Assembly (NCBI GenBank): GCA_037833965.1
Contig: AP031356.1
Coordinates: 8,020,501-8,084,500, forward strand
Length of the DNA stretch: 64,000 nucleotides
From: Marchantia polymorpha subsp. ruderalis
Lineage: Eukaryota > Streptophyta > Marchantiopsida > Marchantiales > Marchantiaceae
Direction of reading: 5' to 3'
In this document: in pieces, positions 8,125 to 20,280 of the stretch
Layout: every line of letters begins with the position of its first letter
How positions within the stretch are numbered: position 1 is the stretch's first letter
Position numbers and translations under genes: made by a program
Notes under the pieces: model-generated
What the model saw: the letters and a program-made list of their open reading frames with translations, nothing else
What the model was told of the DNA's origin: nothing
Database searches by the model: none

Positions 8125-10956
8125 TTCGTCTTCCGGCGGAATAGCTTCCGGCTCTTCTTCTTCTCCTACCGAACAGCAGGCAACGAATCCCACGAAATAA
8201 TCGGATTCGGTACCACTGGAATCCGATCGCGCGGTCGACTCACTGTCCCCGCCCGATGTGTAACCTGCACTTGTCGATGGGGTCTCTCCTTCGTGTCTGA
8301 CCCTATTCCAGGGCACCGTAATGGTCTTGGTCGGTTCCGAAGGATGGGGAAACTTAAGGCGATGCCTTCGCCAATCACATCTGACTTGTGCGCCATATAG
8401 CCATGGTCGCCCGAGCAGAACGTCATAGCCCTGCTTCATCATCGGTTGAAGGATGATATACGTCAACCGAAAGTCCGCACCACCGATGATTGTTTTGACA
8501 TTGCGCAGCATACCTGCAGGCATTCTCCGCGTCTGATCCGCTAATCTCAACACACGCTTCGAGGGTTCGTATTGACTGAACCCCAAGGCTCTCGCGGTAT
8601 CCTCCGTCATTATGTTGACTCCTGATCCAGAGTCGATTGGTACCCTGCGTACACAACACCCTGCTATTTCCACATCGATCTCTGGTGGCCCTTGGTCTTC
8701 GCTCTCCACTTGATATACTTGAGAGGATGTGGATGCGCGCGGCTTCCGCGGACGTCGTAGCGAAAGCATCAACATTCTTCGATACGTCTTGTTGTCCTCC
8801 AGGAGCTGCTTGAACGTGATGTTCACTTTCCGACTCCCGAGATCTTCGACCAAGTCATAGTGGGCGCGTTGGGTCGCCGGGGTCGGCGGCGACGCTCTGC
8901 GAGGTTCCACGGTGGCTGCCAACTTCGCCCCAAGGAAGGATGGCAAGTCTGGCCGCTGTGGGTCCTTTTGAGTGCGGATCGCTTCCTTCAACAGGTTGGT
9001 TACCTCGTTGCGGATATCCAGAGCATAGTCCCGTTTCAGCAAGCGTACTGGCTCATCCTCGACTGCTGTCTGGGGGCGCACTGCTGGTGCCTCTCGCGTA
9101 ACCGAAGACTTCCGTGCAGGTCGCAAGTCGGACTTGCTGGATGTCTTCTCCTTCCCTTTTCCCGTCCGGTCGTCGGTTCTCCGTTTGTGCTTGCGGGTGT
9201 CACGCTCTTGCTCCTTCGATTTCTTGGAACTACGAGTTTCGACCCGTGCGCACATAACCTCTTCCGCCGGCCATTCTTTGTCTTCGTCATCCCCGTCTGA
9301 ACCTACTTCGACCTGGTTAACTTGGACGTCCTCCTTGGCAGGAGGGTTCACAAATCGTACCGCTGGCCGAGGGACTGGTGGCTGATCACACTCTGGCGCA
9401 GTATGCCCGGTCTTCTTGCAATTACTACATGTCGGAACATAATCGTTTCGCCTTTTTGGATGGGGACACTGCGGTGAGAAGTGTCCAACTTCCCCGCAGT
9501 TATAACAAGCTCGCGGTGGCGGTGGGTCAAACGTCCCTGGAGGTGCTCTCCGCCTCACGGGTACTGTAGTGGCCCGATCCACCGGATGATATCGTGGGAC
9601 TTGCATTGCTGAAACTGCAGTAGGGGCGGGAACCGACTGGACGGCGTAGGCTGTCTCTTCGCTAGCCTATCCATAGTACTGGGGGTGCTCTCCATAGTAC
9701 GGTTGTGCCCACTCTACTGCGTTGACTGGATATGACGGACGGGTGGTAAGGCACTCGGTGTTTGCATGTCCCACCGCTCCGCACGTCGTACACCATAAGT
9801 TCGCTCGCACTCTCCCGGGTGATTTTCGGCGATCATGCCCGCCTACCACTTGAACCTTGAGGTCGGCGAAGTCCTTCACGAGGGTCTCCATCTTCGAGGC
9901 TATGTCTCCCGGCGCTCTGTCCGTAGTCACTCGTCGGGTGCCCTTCTTCTTCGCTGCCCCATGCTTCTTCCTCTTCTTCTCCTCCTCCGACGATGAGGTT
10001 TCCTCTTCTTCGGATGAGGAACGGTTCTCGTCCGAAGACGATTCCTCCGATGACGGAGTTGTACCTCTACGTCGTCTTCGCCCTCCCTTCAGTTTTCGCT
10101 CCTTTGACTCCCGTCTCTCTCTCCCTCTTCGGTTGAGAGTGGAAGTTTCGAAGGCTTCTGCCGATGCAACCACATCCTCAATAGTGTCGCACTTGCTGCG
10201 TCGGCAAAAAGTCTCCATCTCCCGAGTTAAACCGGTCACGTACCAATCCACAGCTTGTTGTACCGAGAAAGGGGACCCTGGTCCTGTTTTCGGTATTCTG
10301 TCAAGGAGGTCCAGAAATCTCTAAGTGTAGTCACGCAGACTCTCCTTCTTCTCTCGCTGCAAATTACGTAACTTTGTCAATACCCGACTGTCGTAGCCGA
10401 GCTCACGGAAGCGGCGAAGGAACTTCTCCTTCAGCTGGGCCCATGTTGTCAACCCAGTCGGGTCGATGCTCTCGTGATTGTACCAACTCCTCGCTTTCTT
10501 CCGCAGAAGGCTTGGAAAGATCCTTAGTCGGTCGTCGTCTGCGATCTCGCGATTGGCAATAGACACCGATTCGAACAACTTGATGTATGAATCTGCATCG
10601 TCGTCATCCCCACTCCCTTTATACTTTGGGTAGGAATGTTTAGTAATCGGCTGAGGTAGCCGCACATTGGCTTGTCCGTCCGCCATCGGGGTGTCTGTCG
10701 ATGGTTCTCGGGCGGTCGTTTCTAAATCACGAGGAGGGTCCGTGCAAGGAATATCTAGTAGAACTGCAAGCACCAAGTTTGGTTCCGAGTCGCCCGGGGT
10801 AGGTTCCCCAAGGATGTCGGCCGAACTAGGCTTAGGTACTCTTTTTGGTGTTTTCTTGTTTTGACGCCGTGTCTCTTCCACGGCCTTCTCTGAATCTCGT
10901 CGGAACCTGCGGACAGCTCTCGCACTTAGGTTGCTCCCGCTAGCTCCAGTCGACAT
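8122..10956 (-). pseudogene. gag: gag-protease region of B1 (broken)
   Basis: It starts at the ATG at 10956 (MSTGASGS) about 45 bases after the primer site. It holds a retrotransposon gag domain (SYIKLFESVS to RELGYDSRVL), then a Lys/Ser/Glu-rich stretch. Three CCHC zinc knuckles follow (CTTCGAVGHANTEC, CYNCGEVGHFSPQC, CSNCKKTGHTAPEC). An aspartic protease with DSGSGVN and LLGRPWL closes the region. Gag forms the particle, the knuckles bind RNA, and the protease matures the polyprotein. The region is broken, with about two breaks. Confidence 0.85.
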
Positions 10957-11000
10957 TCACCGAGCATGGCTGCTCGTAAAAACCCCGGTGTTGACGCAAC

Positions 11001-11020
11001 TGTCCCCGGCAGCGGCGCCA
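11001..11020 (-). promoter_or_regulatory. Primer binding site (tRNA-Asp type) of B1
   Basis: On the minus strand TGGCGCCGCTGCCGGGGACA lies 22 bases inside the LTR end. It matches the 3' end of plant tRNA-Asp (TGGCGCCGTTGCCGGGGA) with one mismatch. This primer and this offset are typical of Tat/Athila elements. Family A has the identical site at 48463-48482. Confidence 0.85.
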
Positions 11021-11984
11021 AAAAGAAGTTGTCGGCTTCTTATGTAATAACCCACTAAAGGCTAAAACTGCAATATAGTGGTAGAAAGGTCGAACCCACA
11101 GGGACAGAGGAACACACAGGGTACAAAGTGTCACGTTTTAACAGACTATTGAGGAGTTTGAATTCTCAGGCGACTGTCACTCCCAGAAATACTGCAAGTG
11201 TCCACTCGGAGCGCACTCGGAGGTCGCACAGTGCAGCGTAACACACACACACACACACCTGAAACTACAGAAACACAACCCAGAGATCCGTTAGGACCTC
11301 TACTTCAAGATTTCAGGGGGAAAGTCTCTCAAGAGTACACTCGGCGAAATTGCGGGTAGTGACTTCCAACTCCGGCTTTTACAACACTTCCACTAGCTTG
11401 CTGCTAGTGTAGGAAACCCGGTTTGGACTGCCTACTTCGGATCGAAGTCACTCATACGCGGTGAACAACACTCTCAACTCACAAAACGCGCAGAGAACAC
11501 AGGTCCGCACTGAAGGACTCATTGAGAAACATTCCAGTAACACAACAACAGTCTATTGAAGAGTTTGAATTCTCAGGCACTTGTCATTCCCAGAAATACT
11601 ACAGGGGTTACCCTCAAGGCACCTGCTGCAGCGTAACCTGAATTCACAACCAAGGCTTACACGAAGTAGCAAAACTTCACTTTGGCATTCAGGGGAAAAA
11701 TCCCAAGGAGTACAATCAGAAAGGAACACTCGAAGGTGTAGGGGCGAAACTGTTCAAGTATCTAACTAGTCACTGGCTCTGAGCATCGGCAGTCACCCGC
11801 AGGTGCAGATCCGAACTACTCAAGTCTCTAACCAATGCACTAGCTCTGAACATTCGGCCGAAGGCCTTCAGCTACAAAATGCGGAACGCTAAGTTGTAAC
11901 TCCTCGTGCGTGGTGACAGAACTCAAAGACACAAACACGCAAAGGAAATGGGTTCCTGATCTGCACTTCTGATGGGAAAGAACC

Positions 11985-12013
11985 CCAGGCAAAACGCCTG
12001 GAACTATTTTATA
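11985..12013 (-). promoter_or_regulatory. TATA box and inverted repeat of B1 5' LTR
   Basis: On the minus strand TATAAAATA (12005-12013) is followed by CCAGGC-GTTTT-GCCTGG (11985-12001), with the same spacing as at 3809-3837. This is the expected promoter of the B1 genomic RNA. Confidence 0.65.
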
Positions 12014-12044
12014 CCTTCTAAGTCCTACCTAGCACTACACTGCA

Positions 12045-14867
12045 CTACGCGGAACCTGTACTACGTCTCCTGCGCGGCGGACTGCCGCGCACTAACTCCC
12101 TACCCTGCCAATCTTCCGCTCGACTGCGCAGTCCCAATCGTTGCAACGCCGCGGACACCTCCACTTCGAGGGCGGACATGGTATCCTGCGCCTTCGACAG
12201 AAAAGCATCGAGCTTCTTTGCTACCTTCCGCCGACTCCTACTGTCGCCTGACAACAACCCGGCTGCGCGAAGTTCAAACTCACGCAGTGTGAGTTTCTCC
12301 TGCGCCTTCACTTCCCAGTGGGCGTAGCCCTTGAGACAGTGGGCGACACGCCTCGCCGTCTCCACCTTCGTGCGATCTGCCTCCTTCCTGCGATCCTCTT
12401 CAATTATCACTAATTGCGATTCGGCCTCAGCACGTTGCGCTCTCAATTCGCCACACTCTGACTGTAACCTGCGGATTAACTCCTCATCCGCCTGCCGTGC
12501 AAGCTGACATTGTTCCAACAACCGCGTCTGTCGCACGAGCTCCTCTGACAAAATCCGATTCTGGGCCTGCTCAGAAATTAGTGCTTCCTTGACCTTCACC
12601 TGCTCCTTGGTGAGCTCATCCAGTTTCTCATCCCTCACCTTCTCGGAGTACTTGTAGAATTTCTGATTAAGTTTATACTGACCCCACAAGCATGCATGCT
12701 TCTCCTTCAATTCCCTCAACTCCTGGTCCACTCTAGCTAATAGCTTGCTGGTGTGGACTTTAGTGCGAGTCCGCCTGCGCACTAACTCGATGTAAGATCC
12801 CGGCTGAAGTGGGTCGGCGTATTTATCGACCTTGCGATCCAAGTACCTCAACAACGGAATCACCTGCTCAGAGAGCGCCGCCGCCGGCGCTCCAACAATT
12901 TCCTCCTCCTCCTCCTCGGTGTCCTCTGCTCCTGACATTTCTTCGGTGGAGCCTCCGTCGTCATCATCCGAGTGGAGAATTTCAGTCGCCATTGATTGCG
13001 TCGGCGACTGACCCGAGTGGGGCTGCACGTAGTCGACGTGTGCTGCCTGCGAAGGCACGGCTGCAGCCTCGCTGCTCTTCGCCAAAATGTCTAAGGCGGT
13101 AGGCGAATGTGCCCGTGCGGCATCCCCGCCGCTCGCTTGTTGGTCGTCTACCGTGTCCTCTCTGCCGCCGACGCCCGCCGCCGAAGGCGATCGAGCGGAG
13201 GGTGGCTGCGCGGGGTTTGATTGCGCATCGCGCATCGAAATTTCATCCCGCGGACAGTCACTCCGCTCCACCGTCTGTTGCTGCTCTCTTGATCGGTCCG
13301 CGGGGGCTGTGCTTGGCCTGTGCGCAGGCGCAAATGCCGGCGCCTTGTTCGCCGCAGGCGTAGCGCCGCGGACGTCCACCGCCAAAGGCGACATGGCCGA
13401 GGGCCGCTCGCCTGCTGTCCCTTGGCCCATAGGCCCTACCGCCGAAGGCGCATCTATCGGCGGACTACCCGCCGATGGTGCGGCCTCCGCACGCTCCCTG
13501 CTCGTATCTCCTCGGCTCGAAGGCCCTGGCGCCGAAGGCGCAAATTGCGGCGCGTGGTGCGCCGGAGGGTCTGGCCCCGAGGGCCGGTGTCTCGAAGGCG
13601 GCTCTTCCGCCGGCTCCTTCCCCTTCCTACGTTGGAACGGGGGTGATTCCTGCCTGTGCACAGGCGGCACGTGTGGAGGTGTCCTGTGCACATGCGGACT
13701 GCTCCTTCCCACGCGTAAGCGTAGATCTACGTCCACTTGTGATCGCCTGGCCGCGGAGGCTCGTCCGTCCGCAGAGTCTCGTCTGTGCGCAAACGGAACA
13801 TCTGTCCGCAACGCACGTGGTAACTCCGGAGGCCCTTGGCCCGTAGGCGGCCTCTCGCCCGTCGAGGCTGCAGCGTGGTCCGTAGCTCCTGCGGTCGTCC
13901 GCGCTTCCTCATGCTCCTCTGGCGACGCACTTCCTTTCTCCGTCGCAATCGTCGCCGTGTCCGCACTGTTGGCTGGTAACACCAGTCTGCGTGCCTTCTG
14001 CTTCGGCCGGCTGTATGACTCGTACAACGGCCGCAGTCGAATGGGAGCAGAGGGTTCTTGATGCTGCTCCTCTTCGGACTCTTCTCTCCATCGCCGCTTC
14101 CGCGGCACTCGTGCTGCAGGAGTGTTTCTCCCTTCGTCCCTCCGCCTTGATGGGGTAGAAGTCGGTGACTCCTCTGCATCAGTGTCGACCTCATTCTCCC
14201 GCACATACTTCCCGGGATGGTCGACGGACAACGGCGGAAAATGCTCAAGCTCCGCCGCTGTCAAACAATTCCGCTGTCGATAAAAATTGATGAGGAAAGG
14301 AGAGAGATGGTTTAGAGTTCCCCCTTTCTCCTCAAAAGCGTGTTGTCGCATCACCCTGTGCAGGATGCTCGCCCAGTGAATTGGAGTTCCCTCGATGACG
14401 CACTCCACAAAAGAGACCCGCCACAATGTGATGTAGCAGGCGCGGTGTGGCTGCAGTAATTGCATCAGCGCCGCGGACAAAGTCCGGCGAAATCGATCCT
14501 TGTAATCACGCGTCCTGTACCCATTCTTGGTAGACCTCCCGGTCTTGAACAGCTCCACAAATTGCGCCTCTTCCTGCTTGGTCACCTTGATGCTCTCACT
14601 GTCGAAAAGGAGATGCCCTGGCATGCCGGCACATCTTCCCAACGCCTGCGCCCAATCTTGGACAATCCACCGATCAACATGCGGACGCAATCCGCGCGAG
14701 GGTGGTCCCTGTGGCTCTAGCCACTCGCGCACCATATTCGCACAGATGTAGTTCCATCCCCATAGCAAGAAATCGAGCTTTCTTGCTATTAAGCGCTCCT
14801 CGAAAGCGCGCCGCCCGTTCTATGGTAGGCGAAGTGGCACCATCCGCAATCTGCCCGGTCTCGTCAT
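12045..14867 (-). pseudogene. U3-encoded protein in B1 5' LTR (broken copy)
   Basis: Same frame as 908-3772: it starts MTRPGRLRM at 14867 and reaches RRRRSTGSA. The N-terminal domain, linker and coiled coil are all present and collinear. The copy is broken, with one or two breaks, and its extreme C-terminus differs from the other B copies. The PVHR repeats are fewer here. Confidence 0.75.
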
Positions 14868-15965
14868 TGCGTTCCTGGAGTTTGCTCGCCCGCTCATTCT
14901 ACTTCCGCACTGCCCGAGCTCCTTTCTCTCTCGGCAAACTCTAATCGCCCTCAATTCCAAATCCCGCGCACTCACTTCTCCCTCAATCACCAAGAAATCT
15001 CCTGTGCGGCGACGTCGAGAATGTTTAGCGGCCAGCAGATGGATGCGCGCAGCGCGCACAAGAGATTGGAATCGCGAATTCAAGAATGGGACGTTCTCCG
15101 CCGCCCGGTCGAAGGTCATGGTCGGCTCTTGCTCGTGGAGAACGTCTCACTTGATGGCCGCGTCGGCTCTACGCTGGAACGGTCTTCGCTCTCACGCGCG
15201 GCTTCACGCTCCGCCGTCGCCGATTAAACTCTCACGCTCGAATTGGCGGATTTGAACTCCGCGAGCGTATTACCCCGCGGACATGGGAGCGTAGCGCCGA
15301 AGGCGAGTTTTCTGTCTTGCGCGGTACACTTGTTCGTACCGCCCCTCGGCCAATCCCCTTCTGCCTTGACGCGTGTGTCCGCATGTCGGACAAAAGTTCA
15401 ACTCCTGCCTGTGCGCAGGCAGACTCCTCGGCGGATTCTCCGCCGGCGCGGAACTTCATTCTCCTGTGCACAGGCGCTCGCCTGTGCGCAGGCGAATTCC
15501 GTGCGTGGCGTCGCGCTGGCGCGGAAGGCGTTGACCGTGGTCAGCCGTCTCCGTCCAGTCTGTCTGTTCCTTGTCTCTTCGTCGGCGCTTCCGCCGCCGC
15601 ACTCCGTCCGTCCCAGAGCGCATCCACCCGTCCCGTCCGCATGGTCCGTACGGATTTGATTCCTCTGGCGGCTCCTTGCTCGTCCGCGGCGCCGCGCTGG
15701 CGCAGAAGGCGCCGTACACTTTCTACCTCACAAGGCGCATTTCTAGGGCCCAAGGCGGATTTTCCGCCGACGCCGAAGCGCCTGTGCACAGGCGAACGCC
15801 TGTGCGTAGGCGGTCTTCGCGCCTCCCCAAACCCTACTTTGCCTGTGCACAGGCGAAGGCCTTCGTCCGCGCATAGGACAAAACTTGATTCCCCCTTCCG
15901 CGTAGGCGGAATTCCCGCCGGTGGCGAACTCCTTCCGCCGAAGGCGACCGTCTCCGTATCTTCCA

Positions 15966-16104
15966 ATAGTGATAACTCCCTAAGTCCTCATCCGTTCCAA
16001 GCGTTCTTGGACTCGTTGGAATCAGTGCGTCGAGCTCTTTCCAACGAGACCCTAACTCGGTCAAGGCGCCCGAGGGTTGACCTAATTATGGAGGATTTCC
16101 CTAC
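15966..16104 (-). repeat. Shared 130-bp U3 module, B copy
   Basis: A B-family copy of a module also found near the start of A and C LTRs. Its core is TTGGAAAGAGCTCG, then TTCCAACGAG, with 6-bp arms TTGGAA and TTCCAA. In the LTR sense it ends near GAGTTATCACTATTGG. Confidence 0.75.
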
Positions 16105-16364
16105 CGCCGCGGACGCAACCTCCGAAGGCGGGTTTTGCGCCTTGCGTCGCAGGGATCCTAGCTGCAGAGCTCGCAGGGAGGGTGGTGCCTGTCCTTACTG
16201 CTGCATCCAACTCCTAGTTTCTACAAGATCCCTCGAGAATCCCCGCGATCTTCCGGATTCACTCTGTTTTGATGTACCGAAGGCTATTTACAATGCTGCC
16301 AGGGTACAGTTTTTTTCCAAAAATGTTTTAATTTCCTCAAAATTACCAAAAGTGGGGTACCACA

Positions 16365-16561
16365 CAGACATGCTAGATTTCCAGGCAAGCTACACTTGAG
16401 ATGGATGGGACCTTACAAGGTGATCGAAGTTTTCCCCAATGGCTCAATCCAACTCGCAGAACTGATAGGAGAATGGCTAGGCACCCGAGTGAACGGGTGG
16501 CGTCTTAAGAAATACCACGTGTAAATGTTCGCGTGGGCACTCACAATTGAGGAGGGGGGCA
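16365..16561 (+). mobile_element. pol: End of a family A pol and its polypurine tract
   Basis: This is the last 53 codons of a family A pol (GPY module RWMGPYKVIEVF, ending WRLKKYHV), with its stop at 16522-16524. It aligns with 54270-54424. A polypurine tract GAGGAGGGGGGCA (16549-16561) abuts the 3' LTR. The rest of this element lies beyond B1, which was inserted into it, and so outside the window. Confidence 0.88.
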
Positions 16562-19269
16562 TGTGGTAACACACTTTTTGTTTTTTTTGCAGAATTTAAA
16601 CAATTTTAGAAAACTAGTACCGAAGCAGTGTTTGTAGTTAGAAAAGGGTACGTTAAATAGAGTGGATTGATGAGATCGTCACGAGGTCACGAAAAATCGC
16701 GTAGTCGGATGTACCAACGCCAATGTCTTCGGCGCCTTCGGCAAAAGCTCCTTTTCTGAGGCGTCTCTACTCACGCGCTTCCAGCGTTTAAGGAAGCTAC
16801 ACTTCCGGCGCAGACACCTCAGGAGAAAGTTTTGTTAAAGACGTCAGAAGAAGGGCTCGGACCTCTGAAGGCGTCCGACCATGAGTGCGCCTTCGGCGAT
16901 GCGCCGCTAGTGCGGAAAGGGAAAACCTTCATAACGATCGGAATACACGGTAGATCCAGTTGGTTGAAGTCGCATTAGAAAGAGCTCGGGACGCTCGTTC
17001 TAACGAGCCCAAGAGCGTCGGAGATGGATCAGGGACGGAGAAGTTATGAGTGTCGGAAAACTCGTAGCTGGACATGCGCCGTTCGCGCTAGGGTTCACAG
17101 CCGGAAAGGACTCCCGTACGCCTTCGGCGATGCGCCTTCGGCGGAATCGCGCGCTCATGGGAGGAAACCAACTCAGAGTCGGAAACGCCTTTGGCGCCTG
17201 CTCATGGAAGGAAAGCGCCGGTCGGATGTACGCCTCCGACGTGGCGCTGATGGCCGGATGCGCTGGCATGATTTGCGCTGGCGGATATGCGCCGTCAGCA
17301 ATGGACGAGGCATAAAGGACAAAATAAGCGGTACGAATACGCGCCGGCGTAATTCGCTCCGACTGGATGTGCGCCTCCAGCAAGGCGCCGATAGATAAGG
17401 CGACACGCCTCCGGCGATGGACGGGTTAGGGAAAGACAACATAGCCGACGTATACCCTGCGGCGGACTCGAGTCCGGAAGACGGCGGCGGCGGGAGAATT
17501 CAACATTCACGCATGCGAATGCGCGTAGTGCGGAGACGTGAATTCGCGCATGCAAAGGGCGAACCGCTAGGCCGTATAGCCGGCTGCGTACGTTGTAACC
17601 AGTAAGAACGTTGGACGTTCTTGAATTCGGAGAAGAAAAGACTGCGCTCCAGTCTCATTCTCTCATTCTTGATTTTGCGATTTCCAGCTTCCAAGATTAC
17701 GCGCAAGGGCGGAGAGACCTGCAGTGAGAGGAGAGAGTGCGGAGACGAGTTGCGCAAGGATCTTGACAGACCTGGGAGAGAATTGCGAGTAGCGAACTTG
17801 AGCGTGAGCGAAGAGAGAGTGAGCAGTCAGTGCTTGAGCGGCCGACGCGCAGTGGCGATTGTGAGAGGGCGAGCGAAAGGGAGAACGTTTGTGTGTGAAG
17901 GAAACGCAATGTCGAAGGTTCCCCAGCTGCGAGTGTCTCCACTGAGGGTGCCGCAGATCGGTCTACGCGCATTTCAAGATGTGCTGCTGGGGCTGAAGCT
18001 CGATTTCCTCCTGTGGGGGTGGAATTGGACATGTCCGGAGATGGTGCGCGAGTATCTGCAGGAGAGACACAAGCCCTCACGCGGATTCCGTCCACATCCA
18101 GAAAGATGGGACATTTGTAACTGGGCGCAGGTGTTGGGCAGGTGTGCCGGCGAGGAAGGGGATCTCCTCTTCGAGGCCGATAGCGTGAAGGTGTCCCAGG
18201 AGGAAGAAATCTCCTACAATGAGCTCTTCAAAGTTGCCAGGCATCCCAAGAACGGTTTCCGGACACGGGATTATAAAGATCGATTGCGGAGAAATGTCGC
18301 GACTGCATTGCTGTAGATATTGCAGCCGACCAAGACCGCTTACATGCATGGTTGGCAGGTAGAATTTGTGGAGCTAGTGTTGTCAGGAGCTTCAGTGCAT
18401 TGGGCACGGCTCCTGTGGAAGGTGACGCGCCAACATGCGCAAGAAGAGAGAGGAGGAACCCTCAATCATCTTTCGCCTTACCTGATTGTGTTTTATCGGG
18501 CGATGGGATGTTTGACAAATTCAGAGCGGACACGGTTTCCGCTGCTGACACAGAGCTATCCAGGTAGATACTCACGGGAGGCCGAAGTAGACACGGATCC
18601 GGACGAGGAACCTGCCAGTCCGCCTCCGGCTCCGGCCCCAGCAAGAGCAGCAGAAGAACGTCGAAGTGAGCGCATTCCGCGAAAACGGAAGTGGGATGAG
18701 AGACCTGAGGACAGGCAGCCGGAAGTGCCAGCTGCGCCGACTCGTGGTCGGCCCACCCACGAGCCTCACAGTCGACCAAAACAGAGGGCACGCAAAATGC
18801 CAACTAGTACTGAGGAGACCGGGCGTACTCCGCTCCGGCGGAATCCCACGCAGGAGGAGATAATCGCGCAGATTCTAGGGAAGTCGACAAATACCTCTGC
18901 GCAGAAGGCACCAATGCCTTCGGAAGGAGATGGACGGACTGACAGTCGACCGACTACGAGTCGGGCGACTGAAGGAAGACAAGCGGAAGGAAGGCCAACT
19001 GAACGGCGCGTTGAACCGGACAGCAGGCCGGAAGCAGAAGAGAGTTTGGCTGACGAGCCAACAACCCTCGGAAGGTTGTCTTCGGCGGAAGGCACTTCTG
19101 GGAAAACGCCACCAGCAAGCAGGCCAAGTGGAGTGAAGACGCGCAGGGTGTATCCGACTCCCAGTCGGACAACTGCTGGTCGGTCGACTGCGAGTCGGTC
19201 AACAGAGAGTCGAGGGTGACGTCCACGGCGTATGAAGAGGCTTCGTTCCGAAGTGGGAAGTCCAGTCCG
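16562..19269 (+). mobile_element. Family A 3' LTR piece (shortened)
   Basis: It starts TGTGGTAACACAC right after the polypurine tract and follows the A LTR through the shared module and most of the U3 frame. It is shorter than a full 4.87-kb A LTR and stops at 19269, where the B2 element begins. Its last 60 bases match the leader copy at 48554-48614 (GTATGAAGAGGC) better than the LTR copy. It is almost identical, in inverted orientation, to 28463-31856. Confidence 0.85.
17909..19219 (+). pseudogene. U3-encoded protein, family A, incomplete copy
   Basis: It begins MSKVPQLRV at the ATG at 17909 and carries the N-terminal domain and part of the linker; the coiled coil is missing. It is broken, with about two breaks. 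It shares differences with the inverted copy at 28463-30509 that the other A copies lack, so the two are sisters. Confidence 0.75.
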
Positions 19270-20215
19270 TGTAATAACCCACTAAAGGCTAAAACTGCAA
19301 TATAGTGGTAGAAAGGTCGAACCCACAGGGACAGAGGAACACACAGGGTACAAAGTGTCACGTTTTAACAGACTATTGAGGAGTTTGAATTCTCAGGCGA
19401 CTGTCACTCCCAGAAATACTGCAAGTGTCCACTCGGAGCGCACTCGGAGGTCGCACAGTGCAGCGTAACACACACACACACACACACACCTGAAACTACA
19501 GAAACACAACCCAGAGATCCGTTAGGACCTCTACTTCAAGATTTCAGGGGGAAAGTCTCTCACGAGCACACTCGGCAAAGCTGCGGGCAGTGACTTCCAA
19601 CTCCGGCTTTTACAACGCTTCCACTAGCTTGCTGCTAGTGTAGGAAACCCGGTTTGGACTACCTACTTCGGATCGAAGTCACTCAGACGCGGTGAACAAC
19701 ACTCTCAACTCACAAAACGCGCAGAGAACACAGGTCCACACTGAAGGACTCACTGTGAAACATTCCAGTAACACAACAACAGTCTATTGAAGAGTTTGAA
19801 TTCTCAGGCACTTGTCATTCCCAGAAATACTACAGGGGTTACCCTCAAGGCACCTGCTGCAGCGTAACCTGAATTTACAACCAAGGCTTACACGAAGTAG
19901 CAAAACTTCACTTTGGCATTCAGGGGAAAAATCCCAAGGAGTACAATCAGAAAGAAACACTCGAAGGTGTAGGGGCGAAACTGTTCAAGTATCTAACTAG
20001 TCACTGGCTCTGAGCATTGGCAGTCACCCGCAGGTGCAGATCCGAACTACTCAAGTCTCTAACCAATGTACTAGCTCTGAACATTCGGCCGAAGGCCTTC
20101 AGCTACAAAATGCGGAACGCTAAGTTGTAACTCCTCGTGCGTGGTGACAGAACTCAAGGACACAAACACGCAAAGGAAATGGGTTCCTGATCTGCACTTC
20201 TGATGGGAAAGAACC

Positions 20216-20244
20216 CCAGGCAAAACTCCTGGAACTATTTTATA
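20216..20244 (-). promoter_or_regulatory. TATA box and inverted repeat of B2 LTR
   Basis: On the minus strand TATAAAATA lies at 20236-20244 and is followed by the inverted repeat, which here has one mispaired position. The layout otherwise equals the other LTRs. Confidence 0.6.
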
Positions 20245-20280
20245 CCTTCTAAGTCCTACCTAGCACTACACTGCACTACG

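Larger units (their letters stand above)
4787..16364 (-). mobile_element. Element B1, family B Tat/Athila-like Ty3 element
   Basis: Minus-strand element with its 5' LTR at 11043-16364 and only the first 457 bases of its 3' LTR at 4787-5243. The rest of that LTR lies beyond the inserted B LTR and the window edge. Order along the element: LTR, primer site, gag, protease, RT, RNase H, integrase, polypurine tract, LTR. Over the 457 comparable bases the two LTRs differ at one site by eye, so the insertion is young. pol is open, while gag and the LTR frame carry a few breaks. It interrupts the pol end of a family A element; CAGAC at 16365-16369 is the expected right-hand target duplication, and the left copy is outside the window. 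Confidence 0.88.
11043..16364 (-). repeat. B1 5' LTR (5,322 bases, complete)
   Basis: On the minus strand it starts TGTGGTACCCCAC at 16364 and ends GGGTTATTACA at 11043. Reading along the LTR: the shared 130-bp module, a leader rich in GCCTTCGGC and CCTGTGCACAGG palindromes, the U3 frame, the TATA box with inverted repeat (11985-12013), then R-U5 with a CA/GT run near 11243-11258. It serves as the length reference for family B. Confidence 0.92.
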